A DNA stretch of 64,000 nt from Desulfobacteraceae bacterium (GTDB lineage: Bacteria; Desulfobacterota; Desulfobacteria; Desulfobacterales; Desulfobacteraceae): positions 1 to 64,000 of the forward strand of contig JAAEMK010000499.1 in assembly GCA_024225635.1 (NCBI GenBank). Reading direction: 5' to 3'. Under the pieces are notes generated by a model that searched no databases, had not been told where the DNA came from, and worked only from the letters and a program-made list of their open reading frames with translations. The position numbers and the translations under genes are program-made. Positions 40,401-46,087 of the stretch are shown here, in pieces. Numbering within the stretch: position 1 is the stretch's first letter; each line of letters opens with the position of its first letter.

Positions 40401-40466
40401 ACTGATAGAAGGTTCAGCTGGAGTTGCAAACGGGTCATAGTCAACAGGTTCAAGTTTGATCGGCAT
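28434..40466 (-). CDS. Giant polyvalent phage protein (pyrophosphatase-like, methylase, Strawberry-notch helicase, metallopeptidase)
   Basis: A single uninterrupted frame encodes 4010 residues, about a quarter of the sequenced prophage. The N-terminus repeats EPVDYDPFA twice (residues about 6-35). A pyrophosphatase-like polyvalent domain lies around 920-1010 (HGHYGYF, DGDQVDVVVAP). An N6-adenine methylase core follows near 1200-1270 (EPSAGNGALV, VVVANPPFG). A low-complexity Gly/Arg/Asp linker fills about 1390-1480. A superfamily 2 helicase of the Strawberry-notch type spans about 1740-2400, with Walker A GDQTGVGKGR at 1794, DEAH at 1924-1927 and GRVNRAGQ near 2326. An HELLH zinc-peptidase motif is at 2959. 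The C-terminal part resembles large-polyvalent-protein domain 38, with hydrophobic stretches near 3690. Comparable proteins such as phage P1 DarB are packaged and injected to protect incoming DNA. It is translated directly after the 40466-41677 gene (TAATG overlap), among ejection-protein candidates. The injected role is inference. Confidence 0.93.
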   Translation of the reverse strand: MPIKLEPVDYDPFATPAEPSISYEPVDYDPFAGAPAPGSSPAPVNNPEARDHWDITRSALKTVDQAQGTGYKAVRAIGNLTGSETLQDIGQQGVDRNKAEASAYDYTPDEIASRFGKDAAALPPSDGIVDKGLTAWDIGKFNTELGTLRYQEMEGDTSPQTVKRIAELKAEMKARGHRPEIGNLFEEAVESAASFAPTMVESFKGAQEQGLQGAIAGTALGASTGPASPITAPAGAAAGYSAGTLAGGFDTARKLEAGLAYDEMLETGIDPEVAKVAAHIYGAAAGAVEIAQIRTVLSTIPGGKKLMGSMLKETVEKVAEKLTKSQILRQGALRYGKDVGVEVAQEMTQEGMNIAATETAKVVSNRMAGTSIDPTTGKQVADRMAGVLVDSMLGLGLMSGPGSVLSTAINLKGAQKNRKQDLLDKNFGENEGFAGEAVDDDVPFAEQADDRTADITPPAESNEQWDTRKDSFPPADEEEWKQWEEDIQAQRARTANPPTMALAGPEVGIETRQQNQQYMENMEAPGVPWNHGQQEVDGGVAEFRRIRQQKTEVERLKDYYRNENNIPSKEDQIKGAADATISRFEERQPTALAGPWEDIPILEGAPNVEDERLIKPRLSRHERLVERLGGKVAPPLGLNGEPNEGEYGQKLNERHSASAAVVEDQEVFDTMQAQVNESHSRGTGYDETGSRVSYGASSPKWMENLQEAAKAGGQPLFGRKELNVLFNKVRNGWPLTEKQEVRFDLVRGAATEVRETDPDFAQSYEAEEIESQGYTPMGGQEVPAVDLEQGSSFIGTVDGTSDTWDVTVNDDSVTLRSEALGIEKTVDLFDSVKVDGIKSEGQAPGASREQVGQSLGASQKQPGVAPMTPTAMSGTPAVETPKPQETKAIEKKIEQEVKKVNTAPTEKQIEAGNYKKGHIRIQGFDISIENPDSSVRSGTDTQGNSWTSRMHGHYGYFRRSLGRDGDQVDVVVAPGATESPKIFIVDQVDPETFDFDEHKVVFGVNSEEEAEELYRSNYADGWEGFGGITEMPPEKFKEWLGDKKRTQEPLYREGPAGSNDIQVENDQPQASLKKEAQENAPSPTGSLKDRFESMLSSGHRFKNIMEARKVAGGYTGEKIKAGTVKSKAVDENIEAAAVNVARKIVEAGGSREEVFDKLVDLQDRMPNLNVRTSTSIKDQAYSTPLSLAYLVSELAGITDETTVYEPSAGNGALVIGANPKKTTVNELNPDRVANLKTQGFKSVMNSDGTKIVVDLVLKNDVVVANPPFGIVKDENRQTRSWSITKNYTTMQIDHAMVFQALKSMKDNGRAVFIIGSVNDKNRTHKGRQLLYRNPDKVRFFKTLYDNYNVVDHFSVAGKLYSKQGAAWPVDVITIQGKGKSSMTLPGAEPPPLFTIMEELKGKLNETDAVRMGPRRTERSAEAGRGNMDSEGGSDKEERVSRVPGRENSKPPRRGGGGQDRGRSNLGRHDENSGNGDAAGSSGGPGRSGRGRVGTDRGKSDSKGRLGNDGNLGAAPDKTADTGHPRGKGHSGKRQHTGLGSESYNSIEEELSNTSEAQLDAMLDDVFGKEEPVPPVPSPQLSRQKTENKGKTAAKKASIESLAGVKSAVKGLGALFTPKNSLGSGLVFNEETYAAAKPHFEEAWAHAKEAGFSIKELIQYLSEQFDSAIRPYLKKYLLEQQAQGEKTSKKKTAPVKKKAPEKIKDTATQAAYHPASKSSVIGTLTPVNMSRSIEKALAEIEKNHGSVDQYVADKLGYTKEEVTGTEGKYGFFSGEQVDAIALAINNIDNGAGFVIGDQTGVGKGRVVAAMIRYSIKKGLTPIFVTEKPNLYADMYRDLSDIGMADMDNQILITNAGQTIPLTENGSKQIKTKSKHNDILRKAADEEKLPSQYKAVFTTYDQMNATPSVRRDFIDAMSRGGMLILDEAHNAGGTEGSKMTGKKYPRSLFFRKLVQQARSVFYSSATYAKRPGVMDLYSKTDMQLAVEDISKIGDAITAGGVPLQQVVASMLTEAGQYVRRERSFDGITYDTKPTKIDRNLANNAARAFSEIRAFSEDYAELAVDNLADEMAATGSGASSGSSAKESALTCMGFSSIMHNLVNQMLLSMKTQGAVDEAIRAFKEEGKKPVITLSNTMGSFISKYATENNLVPGDGIGLRFNDLIFDYLDKTRRYTEKDPFKKGKVIQHYLEGSDLPPGGVAEFKRIKNLIYKLDMGGIPVSPVDYIKAKLNEAGMTVSEITGRDEIINYEPDGTQRYGRRSSAEKSIKGRTKTIYDFNADNLDALILNRSGSTGLSLHALAKFEGHDPAPRHMIVLQAEANIDTHMQMLGRVNRAGQLVPPSYAQLVGDTPAEMRPASILAAKMASLNANTTASTESEVTAKGTLDFINKYGDQVVAGLMMDFPDWHTALGAPLPQKNSGLEPRDAAKKVTGKIPMLPIAEQEELYSMIESGYKELIDQLNAMGENDLEAKTFDTDAKVLKEAVVFEGTGDSPFQAEAKAEVVDMKKLGKSYTGKQVRKLLHEEVYGKKANEVSLNQLVKDGMHEASKQFLETLERFEDYKLDVLDDIEKAERRHAQETKLETLKSDWTKIARNLYPGRTVQVLLGEMVYPGTVLKVQQSGKPKNPLAMGTWKVTMAVADSSRRITISFGKMRSQEDWGDIIGAIDEDFIQRFDQASQDAREERTIITGNMLAAYSQYEKGRIINYTSHNGELKQGILMPRGFDLDKANKERPVILANTDRAMEVIDHDLFIRTADDLVIRSTGEGDYVITAPASKAKGGKYYLNDRILKALGTDFVKAGNRMKVTVSDKKKVRSVVDYVLKELNETWMNTADAERIRRILGMEVETLQDVAGGATFRKKITLKKETGKYGEGTVTRDTEALESFLAKVGNTEGFRRGHLKAVQMPVDLGGAARRIEKALGKKIVFLENSNRKGFDFEGITIPTKPNTLYIDAATTMPINQVVAHELLHSIRRTDKALYEKLKASIFPQIKHIAQFRNELADRDGRDRESIQDSLLYEELIADFVGQHITETDFWRTVIEGVPLRKRLVLKVKAFLKKLLNTLGFEKKATGADKYFQDIPKVLKAIDQALADYSPGAGGAQGNKGGNLTFSRKSKTEKANKAAVKALFKQDDTWVESAKDMASKALSKEERQLAEDRFLTKTLDHLHFIKRRLGDRAYKMHRVLTGVKSATFAMFLEHGALAWDGDALTVKTKGKGVLPFLKSIGPDYENLLKWIAAKRAEELDAQGRENWLTEARRQAIFDMVGTHSKSGKSWEYLNKRFQTINKNTLDIAEQAGLIDPEARAMWEQDFYIPFYRIFEDKVSKEEFLSGPKGAKKHISAQIRHLKGGEAQIGDLLQNSLTNWMHLVDASARNKARAAAFDAGTELGIIEEVEKKDLVNILGVQNLKRFAVIKAGGKKANAIFDTAEEADAWAYHLTDKKGVEYLVEPRKSTSIKFGSMKDLGVFSFQRDGKPVYFKTEDQDLYEALCEMDTTKFKGFLMQLMGKAKRGLSMGATISPLFRINNMIRDTVHTAVVAQSFSPVVDSARGFVKAMREDSDYIEFMASGFGFGSSYVHSDDPEVGAKFIKQIVKREGRGAIARILTSPAKIFNLWEKIGEASENAARLQLYSNLKKKGMSKFDAGFEGRDLLDFSMQGSSSTAQMLIRTLPFLNARFQGLYKLGRAAKEKPLAFFAKASILMMASLALWGTYKDDERYKELEDWDKWSFFHFWFGGKHYRIPKPFEIGAFFCSLPESIGNVLNGTEDASFLSDWAWVTAKGIFNIDLYPQLLKPVIEAEIANKNTFTGRAVVPKYMEGLPKAEQYSPWTSETSREIGKRLNISPLKIQHYVRGYAATLGMIGLTAVDDLFTRKAFDYPERPAGENKPWGLGRLVSDENKPARNTKYVTKFYDLAEEIGNAQRTFNYYVKTGQGEKAQDWFKENAPLMAMNPTGNSVKKLLAQINAEMKRIQKSTSYSAEEKQRRINRLTEQRNQFVKKGFNAIRQASKAKLKVEGA

Positions 40467-41677
40467 TATTGGGCAACTCCTGTATTTACTTTGATGTATT
40501 TCCCGGGGCGTTTGGGGTCTGAGATGTACCAGTTTCCATCGGGCGCTTTACGTGCCCCGTTTGCAGGTGGTTTATCAGGATCAACAGGATTGGTAGGTCC
40601 TGATAATGCTTTTGCCCCCCCGCCCATGGCCTGGCCACCCATGTCATACTTGTTGATGACCGTCTGTGACATGTGGTTGTAAATATCCACGGCGCTCTTG
40701 GCCTTGTTGAACTTCATCCTGTCCGTGGGGGAAAGGGTCTCTTCCTTACCATTGTTTTGCTCATAAAAGGATCGAGCCGCTTCCAGGGCGTTCTTGGCAG
40801 GTTCGGTCAAGCCGTCACCACTGAGAAGTATCGTCATGTCCGTGCCGGGCTTTGCAAAGGGGGTAAGGACGAATGCAAGATCTTCCCTGTACTCTTTGGT
40901 GACCTTGATTCTTGCGTCAATCTTAGCGGCTTTATCCTTTTCGCTTACCGGAAGGCCCCCCAGGGCAACCCGCTGATTAGGATTCTTTTCGTTGTAAGCG
41001 AGAATCCCCTGATTTGTCTCGACCGTCTTATAATCTCCCCTACCCTTTCTATTCTCGGCAGCTATTTGGGCCTGGGCCGCTACGATGGCGTAAGACGTTA
41101 ATCCCTCCCGTTCAGCCTCTCCGCGCTTCTTCTGTACGATCTGGCCGTCAGGGGTTACCCATATACCTTCTTCGTTCATGGCTTCAGCACGTTTTTTCAA
41201 AAACTCAATGGGATCTTTAAACGTCAGCCCGATCTGAGTCCGTGCATCTTCAAAATCTCTGAACCCGTAAGTCATACCGTCCTTAGATTTGAACTGGAAA
41301 CTTCCATCTTCCGTGGGGACGAACTCAATCTCTTTGGCATTTACTCCTGAAAGGATCTGTGCCATGGCCTGACCATGATCATCTTTGTTGCCATCATCCA
41401 TATTCACTGCCTGGAAAGCTGGCTGTAATTTCTGAAAAAGCTGTTTTCTTTCAAGATCCCCTTGCTGGACAAGGAGTCGCATCTTCTCATTCCCCTGAGA
41501 AAGATCCCGGTTTTCCGCACCTGCTTCATATTTCTCATCAGCCCGGTTCCATTGCTTTCTCTGCTGACCCCGATACTCCTCCTGCCACGCTTTCCTGTCC
41601 CGCCTATCGTTTCTCCGATCCTGCCGGTCCATCGCCCCAGGGAGACCGCTCAATGCCGTTATTCCATAATTTGCCAT
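40466..41677 (-). CDS. Internal virion protein candidate
   Basis: This 403-residue protein is hydrophilic and helical, with a charged Arg/Gln/Glu-rich N-terminus (RQDRRNDRRDRKAWQEEYRG) likely forming a coiled coil. Its C-terminal tail, KAPDGNWYISDPKRPGKY, is a common element of podoviral internal proteins. Its stop overlaps the start of the giant gene. The position between a membrane-active candidate and the polyvalent protein suggests a DNA-ejection component; this is inference. Confidence 0.75.
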   Translation of the reverse strand: MANYGITALSGLPGAMDRQDRRNDRRDRKAWQEEYRGQQRKQWNRADEKYEAGAENRDLSQGNEKMRLLVQQGDLERKQLFQKLQPAFQAVNMDDGNKDDHGQAMAQILSGVNAKEIEFVPTEDGSFQFKSKDGMTYGFRDFEDARTQIGLTFKDPIEFLKKRAEAMNEEGIWVTPDGQIVQKKRGEAEREGLTSYAIVAAQAQIAAENRKGRGDYKTVETNQGILAYNEKNPNQRVALGGLPVSEKDKAAKIDARIKVTKEYREDLAFVLTPFAKPGTDMTILLSGDGLTEPAKNALEAARSFYEQNNGKEETLSPTDRMKFNKAKSAVDIYNHMSQTVINKYDMGGQAMGGGAKALSGPTNPVDPDKPPANGARKAPDGNWYISDPKRPGKYIKVNTGVAQ

Positions 41678-41689
41678 GTCAATTCTCCC

Positions 41690-42670
41690 TTATCCGTTAA
41701 GGCCACGCTGGACCAGATCCCAACCGGCGTTACTTGAAGCGGCCGCGCCATCAGCCGCGGCACCCCCTAAGGCTAAATATGTATTTGTAGGGTTACCGCC
41801 ATTAACTCCTCCAAAATTAGGCACTTGGATAGCAGTTGTAGATGGCACGACCGGGGCTGATGGCGACGTAATAGCCCCGGTCGTTGCAGGTGCCAACCGC
41901 TGATGAGCATTCACGGCCGATCCAAGGCGACTATAATTCACATCCTCTGCGTATTTCCTGGCCGTGGTCCTGGCGGAACCAATAGCCTTTGCCTGCTCCA
42001 CTGCGTTGTCGTTAACCTTGCCTTGGTACCCGGCTCCATCCGGGCCCACGCCTCTTCTTGCAAGTTCTCGGTTGGCAGCCTCCATGGTACCGGCAAAAGC
42101 ATGGGCCACGTCAGCCTGGGCTTTGTCAGATTCCTGGTTGGGATCAATCCCTTCCATGGATTCCTGATAAAATTGATCTTCGAGCGGCCTCCATTTTTCA
42201 TACTGCTCAATATCCAAACTCGTTGATTCCAAAGCTTTTTGTTGGACTCCGACTTGAGACTTGTAAAGAGCTTCTTCTTCTGGCATCATCTCCTGCTGGA
42301 ACCTGAGCAATTCCGTTTGCATATCCAACTGTTGAGGCAACAAAGAGTTCTGAAACTCAAGAATCTGGTTGTTGAGGTTTGTTTGCACCTCTTGACCGTA
42401 TAGCTGGTTTCTATCTATCCCAGATTCAGCCCTGTCGTTGAAATTTTGCAATTCCCTGTCAACTTTGGCCTGCTCCAGGGGTTCAATCAGATCCCATCGT
42501 TGCTGTGTGGTTTCCCCTGCTGCATCATAGAAATCAGAGGCGGTGTTGGCGGCCTGATTGCTTTGGTAAAGACCATACCCACCCAGGGCAAGGTTCCCAA
42601 CTGTAGAAATGGTATCCTTATTATCTCCGATCCAATCAAACCCTTCACTTATTGTATCTAACCAGCCCAT
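41690..42670 (-). CDS. Internal virion/ejection protein candidate
   Basis: This 326-residue protein begins MGWLDTISEGFDWIGDNKDTISTVGNLALGGYGLYQSN, a short amphipathic and hydrophobic segment, then long coiled-coil helices (residues about 45-220) rich in Gln and Glu, then an Ala/Pro/Ser-rich tail. This layout is typical of podoviral internal core or DNA-ejection proteins. I do not recognise a named family. It lies 12 bases upstream of the 40466 gene and 12 downstream of the Gly-rich gene. Confidence 0.75.
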   Translation of the reverse strand: MGWLDTISEGFDWIGDNKDTISTVGNLALGGYGLYQSNQAANTASDFYDAAGETTQQRWDLIEPLEQAKVDRELQNFNDRAESGIDRNQLYGQEVQTNLNNQILEFQNSLLPQQLDMQTELLRFQQEMMPEEEALYKSQVGVQQKALESTSLDIEQYEKWRPLEDQFYQESMEGIDPNQESDKAQADVAHAFAGTMEAANRELARRGVGPDGAGYQGKVNDNAVEQAKAIGSARTTARKYAEDVNYSRLGSAVNAHQRLAPATTGAITSPSAPVVPSTTAIQVPNFGGVNGGNPTNTYLALGGAAADGAAASSNAGWDLVQRGLNG

Positions 42671-42682
42671 GTTTTTACCTCT

Positions 42683-43900
42683 TTATGCGGCATGAAACCG
42701 TTTTTGATAATTGTCCCACTGTCTTGCATTTCGCACATTTTTAAATCTATCTGCCATCATCTGTTGAGGCTTTACGGAAGAACCTTCAGGCCCTACCAAA
42801 GCGGTGGTGTGCGTCCCGGAACCTTCCCCCTGAAAAGAATGGGGACTACTTCCACCCGGCGATGAAATGCCGGTTGACGCGTCGCTATTTGTCGGGTTCA
42901 TTTTCCCGCCAGGAACCATACTGCCCAACCCTTGCCCGAATTTCGCACCAACAAGCGCGGCCGGACCAGGGGCCAATTTGTGACTCGCAAGTGCGGCCAT
43001 CCCCACACCGGCAAGATGGCTTGAAAGTTTCGTATTTGGATCAATTGCTGTGGTGGCGACATCGTAGGCGGCGCTTGCCACCGGATTCCCATAAGCATCA
43101 AGAGCAGCCCCGACAAGCCCTTTTGCCAAATCCGTATTCGACATGACAGCCTTGTCGTCATACAGATCTCCCAACCTCGCGCCAAGAGCCGCCCCTGGGA
43201 AGCCACCAATTGCTAAACCTCCGACCCCGCCAACAATCTGCCCTGCATGATCTTTTGCAAAATTGCTGATTTTGGAGCCTGCGTAATCCATACCGCTTAT
43301 ATTGCCCATTGATCGATCATGCCCAAGGCGGTTGTCTCGATATCCACGGGAAGCCGAACGATCAATTGCTCTTGAGGCAGGGCTTAACCCGGGGTCAAAA
43401 TTGTGAAGCCCTCCCCAGGCGTCGGCAACGAACCCGGACGGTACCGATGGGGTATCGAACGGACTAAAACTGAAATCTGTATGAAAGCTTGACACGGATG
43501 GGGTGCCGGCAGACCTTGCCCTTCCAGGTGCACGTCCCCCTCTTGTCCCTCCCGTGTAATTCCCTCTCGAGTCATAATCTCCGGGATGCTGAGAACGGGT
43601 GTGGGCGCTATCTCGCAGCCCTCCATTGATAGAGCCGTTTATCCCGGTTCTACCACTGGTACTTCTTTGTCCGCCCAGGCCAGCCCCCCGGCTCGGCCCA
43701 CCGCCGCCTACGCCATGTTCACTTCCATGTCCGCTGGTGTTGCTACCACCCCGATTGCTACCGCCTCCAGCATTATGACCGCCACCGCTGCCACCTACTC
43801 CCGAGCCATCGCCCCGATCTCCACGGTAGCCATCAACCAGCTCACACCGGAATCGACGAGGAAATTTTGTTGTAAATAAAGGATTTGTTTCGAGAAACAT
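42683..43900 (-). CDS. Glycine-rich virion protein with glycine-zipper segment
   Basis: Residues about 25-150 of this 405-residue protein are low complexity (Gly, Ser, Arg, His, Asn). From about 215 a glycine-zipper-like stretch (GQIVGGVGGLAIGGFPGAALGARLGD) could insert into membranes, followed by an Ala-rich helical part. Membrane-active Gly-zipper proteins of podoviruses help build the ejection channel. The family is not recognised. The plus-strand low-complexity frames opposite are not genes. Confidence 0.7.
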   Translation of the reverse strand: MFLETNPLFTTKFPRRFRCELVDGYRGDRGDGSGVGGSGGGHNAGGGSNRGGSNTSGHGSEHGVGGGGPSRGAGLGGQRSTSGRTGINGSINGGLRDSAHTRSQHPGDYDSRGNYTGGTRGGRAPGRARSAGTPSVSSFHTDFSFSPFDTPSVPSGFVADAWGGLHNFDPGLSPASRAIDRSASRGYRDNRLGHDRSMGNISGMDYAGSKISNFAKDHAGQIVGGVGGLAIGGFPGAALGARLGDLYDDKAVMSNTDLAKGLVGAALDAYGNPVASAAYDVATTAIDPNTKLSSHLAGVGMAALASHKLAPGPAALVGAKFGQGLGSMVPGGKMNPTNSDASTGISSPGGSSPHSFQGEGSGTHTTALVGPEGSSVKPQQMMADRFKNVRNARQWDNYQKRFHAA

Positions 43901-43936
43901 TATTTTATTCCTTACCCATTTTTATGCTCATAACCA

Positions 43937-45379
43937 TCATGCAGGTCCCCCATCCGTGATATCCCATCCACGATCTATAAGTGATTGCCTCGCCGCCTCA
44001 GCCGCCCCGCCGGGAGTGTATTTTGAATAGCCGCCGTGAAAATCTACGCCAGATCTCACTGATTGCGCGGCCCATCCGATTAGAATTGCGTCGTAATTCG
44101 CGGTGGAGAGAGTGACGTTTTTAAACATGTCATCCATGTACTTTACTCTATGGATGTCCCAGGACCCGATATTTTGATCAAAACTGATTGCAGAGGCAAA
44201 CATACCGCGCATGTCTGTTACATTGTATGTGCTCCATCCTGCGATATCCTGGTTAAATGCTTTGGCATTGTAAAACATTCCCCGCATGGTTTGGACATGC
44301 GATGTGTCCCAGCTACCAATTGCCTGGTTGAACTCACGCGCCGATGCAAACATAGAGCGCATGGTTGTCGCCTTTGACGTGTTCCAATCACCGATTGCCT
44401 GATTAAATACACTCGCACTCGCAAACACATAGGACATATACTTAACGTTCGAGACGTCCCAATTATTCAACGGTTGATTGAAGTCATACGCACTCTCAAA
44501 CATACTTGACATATCAGTCACTTTAGACGTATTCCATCCACTAATATCCTGATTGAAATCAAAGGCATTCTCAAACATATTTTCCATAGTAGTTACGTTT
44601 GAGACATTCCATTGATCAAGCGGTTGGTTGAATTGCCCTGCATTATTGAACATAGAACGGGTTGACGTGACGTTCGAGACATTCCAATCATTCAGAGGTT
44701 GGTTAAATCGATGGGCACGGTAGAACATACTTGCCATGTTGGTTACGTTTGAAACGTCCCAACCACTTATATCCTGGTTGAAATATGAACATTCGCTAAA
44801 CATACCGCGCATGTTGGTTACGCTTGAGACGTTCCACCCGGATACGTCACCGTTGAACCTGGTCGCTTCGCGGAACATATCAATGGTGCTGGTGAATGCT
44901 GACGTGTCCCAGTTCGGATCGAAGTCAACATAATTACACCACGCGAACATTCCCTCAGCGTCCGTGACACCAGCAATGTTCAGCGTATCAGATGCTGAAA
45001 CGGTCAGGTTTTTGCAGGAGCGGAAATGTCTGGTTGTATCCGTCAGTTCCAGCGGCCCCCACTGTTTAATATCCCGTATAGCATATCTACTGATAGAGTC
45101 TAAATTAGTAGAACACCACCACCCTTTTATGGTACCTGTGATTGAAATGCGATAAGTCCCAATGCTGGCATATACATGAGATGCGTTCGTGTCATCATAG
45201 GCGGAAACATGGTGGGTGGAGCCATCGCCATAATCAACATAGAAACCGTAGGTACCGGCTGAATCCAGTGGTAAATTGAAAACTTGATTTGCTTCTTCGA
45301 TTTCAACGGTGAAGCAAAAGCCGGAAAGGGGCTCCTCTCCGAAATTGATAAACAGCATCAAATTACCCATATCAAACAT
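43937..45379 (-). CDS. BspA/DUF285-type repeat protein, receptor-binding candidate
   Basis: This 480-residue protein has an N-terminal beta domain with a PKD-like turn (YVDYGDGSTHHV), and from about residue 155 to 425 roughly eleven 25-residue repeats of the form W-[ND]-[VT]-S-x-V-T-x-M-x-x-MF-x-x-A-x-x-FNQ. These are the BspA/DUF285 leucine-rich-type repeats found in adhesins of bacteria such as Tannerella and Mycoplasma. There is no signal peptide or anchor, and it is embedded in the tail gene cluster, so I infer a tail-tip or fibre protein that binds the host surface. The frame overlaps the preceding gene by 8 bases. Confidence 0.85.
   Translation of the reverse strand: MFDMGNLMLFINFGEEPLSGFCFTVEIEEANQVFNLPLDSAGTYGFYVDYGDGSTHHVSAYDDTNASHVYASIGTYRISITGTIKGWWCSTNLDSISRYAIRDIKQWGPLELTDTTRHFRSCKNLTVSASDTLNIAGVTDAEGMFAWCNYVDFDPNWDTSAFTSTIDMFREATRFNGDVSGWNVSSVTNMRGMFSECSYFNQDISGWDVSNVTNMASMFYRAHRFNQPLNDWNVSNVTSTRSMFNNAGQFNQPLDQWNVSNVTTMENMFENAFDFNQDISGWNTSKVTDMSSMFESAYDFNQPLNNWDVSNVKYMSYVFASASVFNQAIGDWNTSKATTMRSMFASAREFNQAIGSWDTSHVQTMRGMFYNAKAFNQDIAGWSTYNVTDMRGMFASAISFDQNIGSWDIHRVKYMDDMFKNVTLSTANYDAILIGWAAQSVRSGVDFHGGYSKYTPGGAAEAARQSLIDRGWDITDGGPA
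44105..44915. repeat. 75-bp coding repeats of the DUF285 gene
   Basis: About eleven degenerate 75-base units encode the 25-residue protein repeats. Recurrent words are the complements of FNQ-x-x-x-x-W-[ND]-[VT]-S and MF. Such arrays can gain or lose units by recombination. Confidence 0.8.
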
Positions 45380-46079
45380 CTTCCTGGCAAACTATCTCAA
45401 GGATGTCACCAGCCTGACAAACAACATCTGCCGCCGCCGCTGTGATAGTCCCGGATGCAGCCCCAGGTGCAAATTGAAAAGAAGCGACAGGAACGCTATT
45501 TTTCCGAATATAAAGAGTTGCATTTTTTTCAGGGGTCAACCCTGCTTCGAACGTGGCCCCGCCCAAGCTGCTGCTGAATGTAACTTCCCTCATAAACGGC
45601 ACTCGTAGCAAAGTCCCGCCGTTCGGGACGTGCCCGGCATAAAAACCGGAAATATCATATTCCAGTTCGCCAGCCTGTCCCTTCATGCCAAAAGAAACAT
45701 CTCCCAGAACACCGGTTTTAGCGCCACCCGCGTCAAATGCGGACGCCTTAAAAAGCTCCGCGATTTTGGCGGCAATCAATGAATTTGTAGTATTACTCCA
45801 ATTTCGGACAATGCTGTAATTGCCGCCGGTTTCGGTATTGCCTTCATACTCATCTGCTCCGGCGAGGGACCGGATGGTAATCCGCTCGCTCCCAATGGGC
45901 TTCGGGCCAGCTTGACCGGTTTTGTACATCCCGGTGATCTCATAGATTTTGCAATCTGGCCCGATAAAGAAATCCCCGATGATGACACCGCTGTAATGCC
46001 ATGAGGTAGTATGTCCTATTACCAGGGGGCTTCCCTGGATTACGTTTACAGCCCCAAATCTTACCCACTCTCCTTGCAT
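45372..46079 (-). CDS. Tail-associated protein
   Basis: This 235-residue protein is beta-rich with Gly turns (MQGEWVRFGAVNVIQGSPLVIGHTTSWHY at the start, KIYEITGMYKTG, then a C-terminal beta domain ending DILEIVCQEDV). No enzymatic motif is seen. It lies between the long tail protein and the DUF285 protein and overlaps the latter by 8 bases. It is probably a minor tail or fibre-attachment protein; the family is not recognised. Confidence 0.7.
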   Translation of the reverse strand: MQGEWVRFGAVNVIQGSPLVIGHTTSWHYSGVIIGDFFIGPDCKIYEITGMYKTGQAGPKPIGSERITIRSLAGADEYEGNTETGGNYSIVRNWSNTTNSLIAAKIAELFKASAFDAGGAKTGVLGDVSFGMKGQAGELEYDISGFYAGHVPNGGTLLRVPFMREVTFSSSLGGATFEAGLTPEKNATLYIRKNSVPVASFQFAPGAASGTITAAAADVVCQAGDILEIVCQEDV

Positions 46080-46087
46080 TTACTCTC

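Noticed and set aside
43586-43879. Low-complexity plus-strand frame opposite the Gly-rich gene
   Set aside because: It mirrors repeats of the minus-strand glycine-rich gene and has no independent support.
44105-44915. 75-bp periodic array considered as CRISPR
   Set aside because: The units are continuous coding repeats without constant spacers, and no cas genes are nearby.
43937-45379. Diversity-generating retroelement driving the repeat protein
   Set aside because: No reverse transcriptase gene or template repeat is visible in the window.
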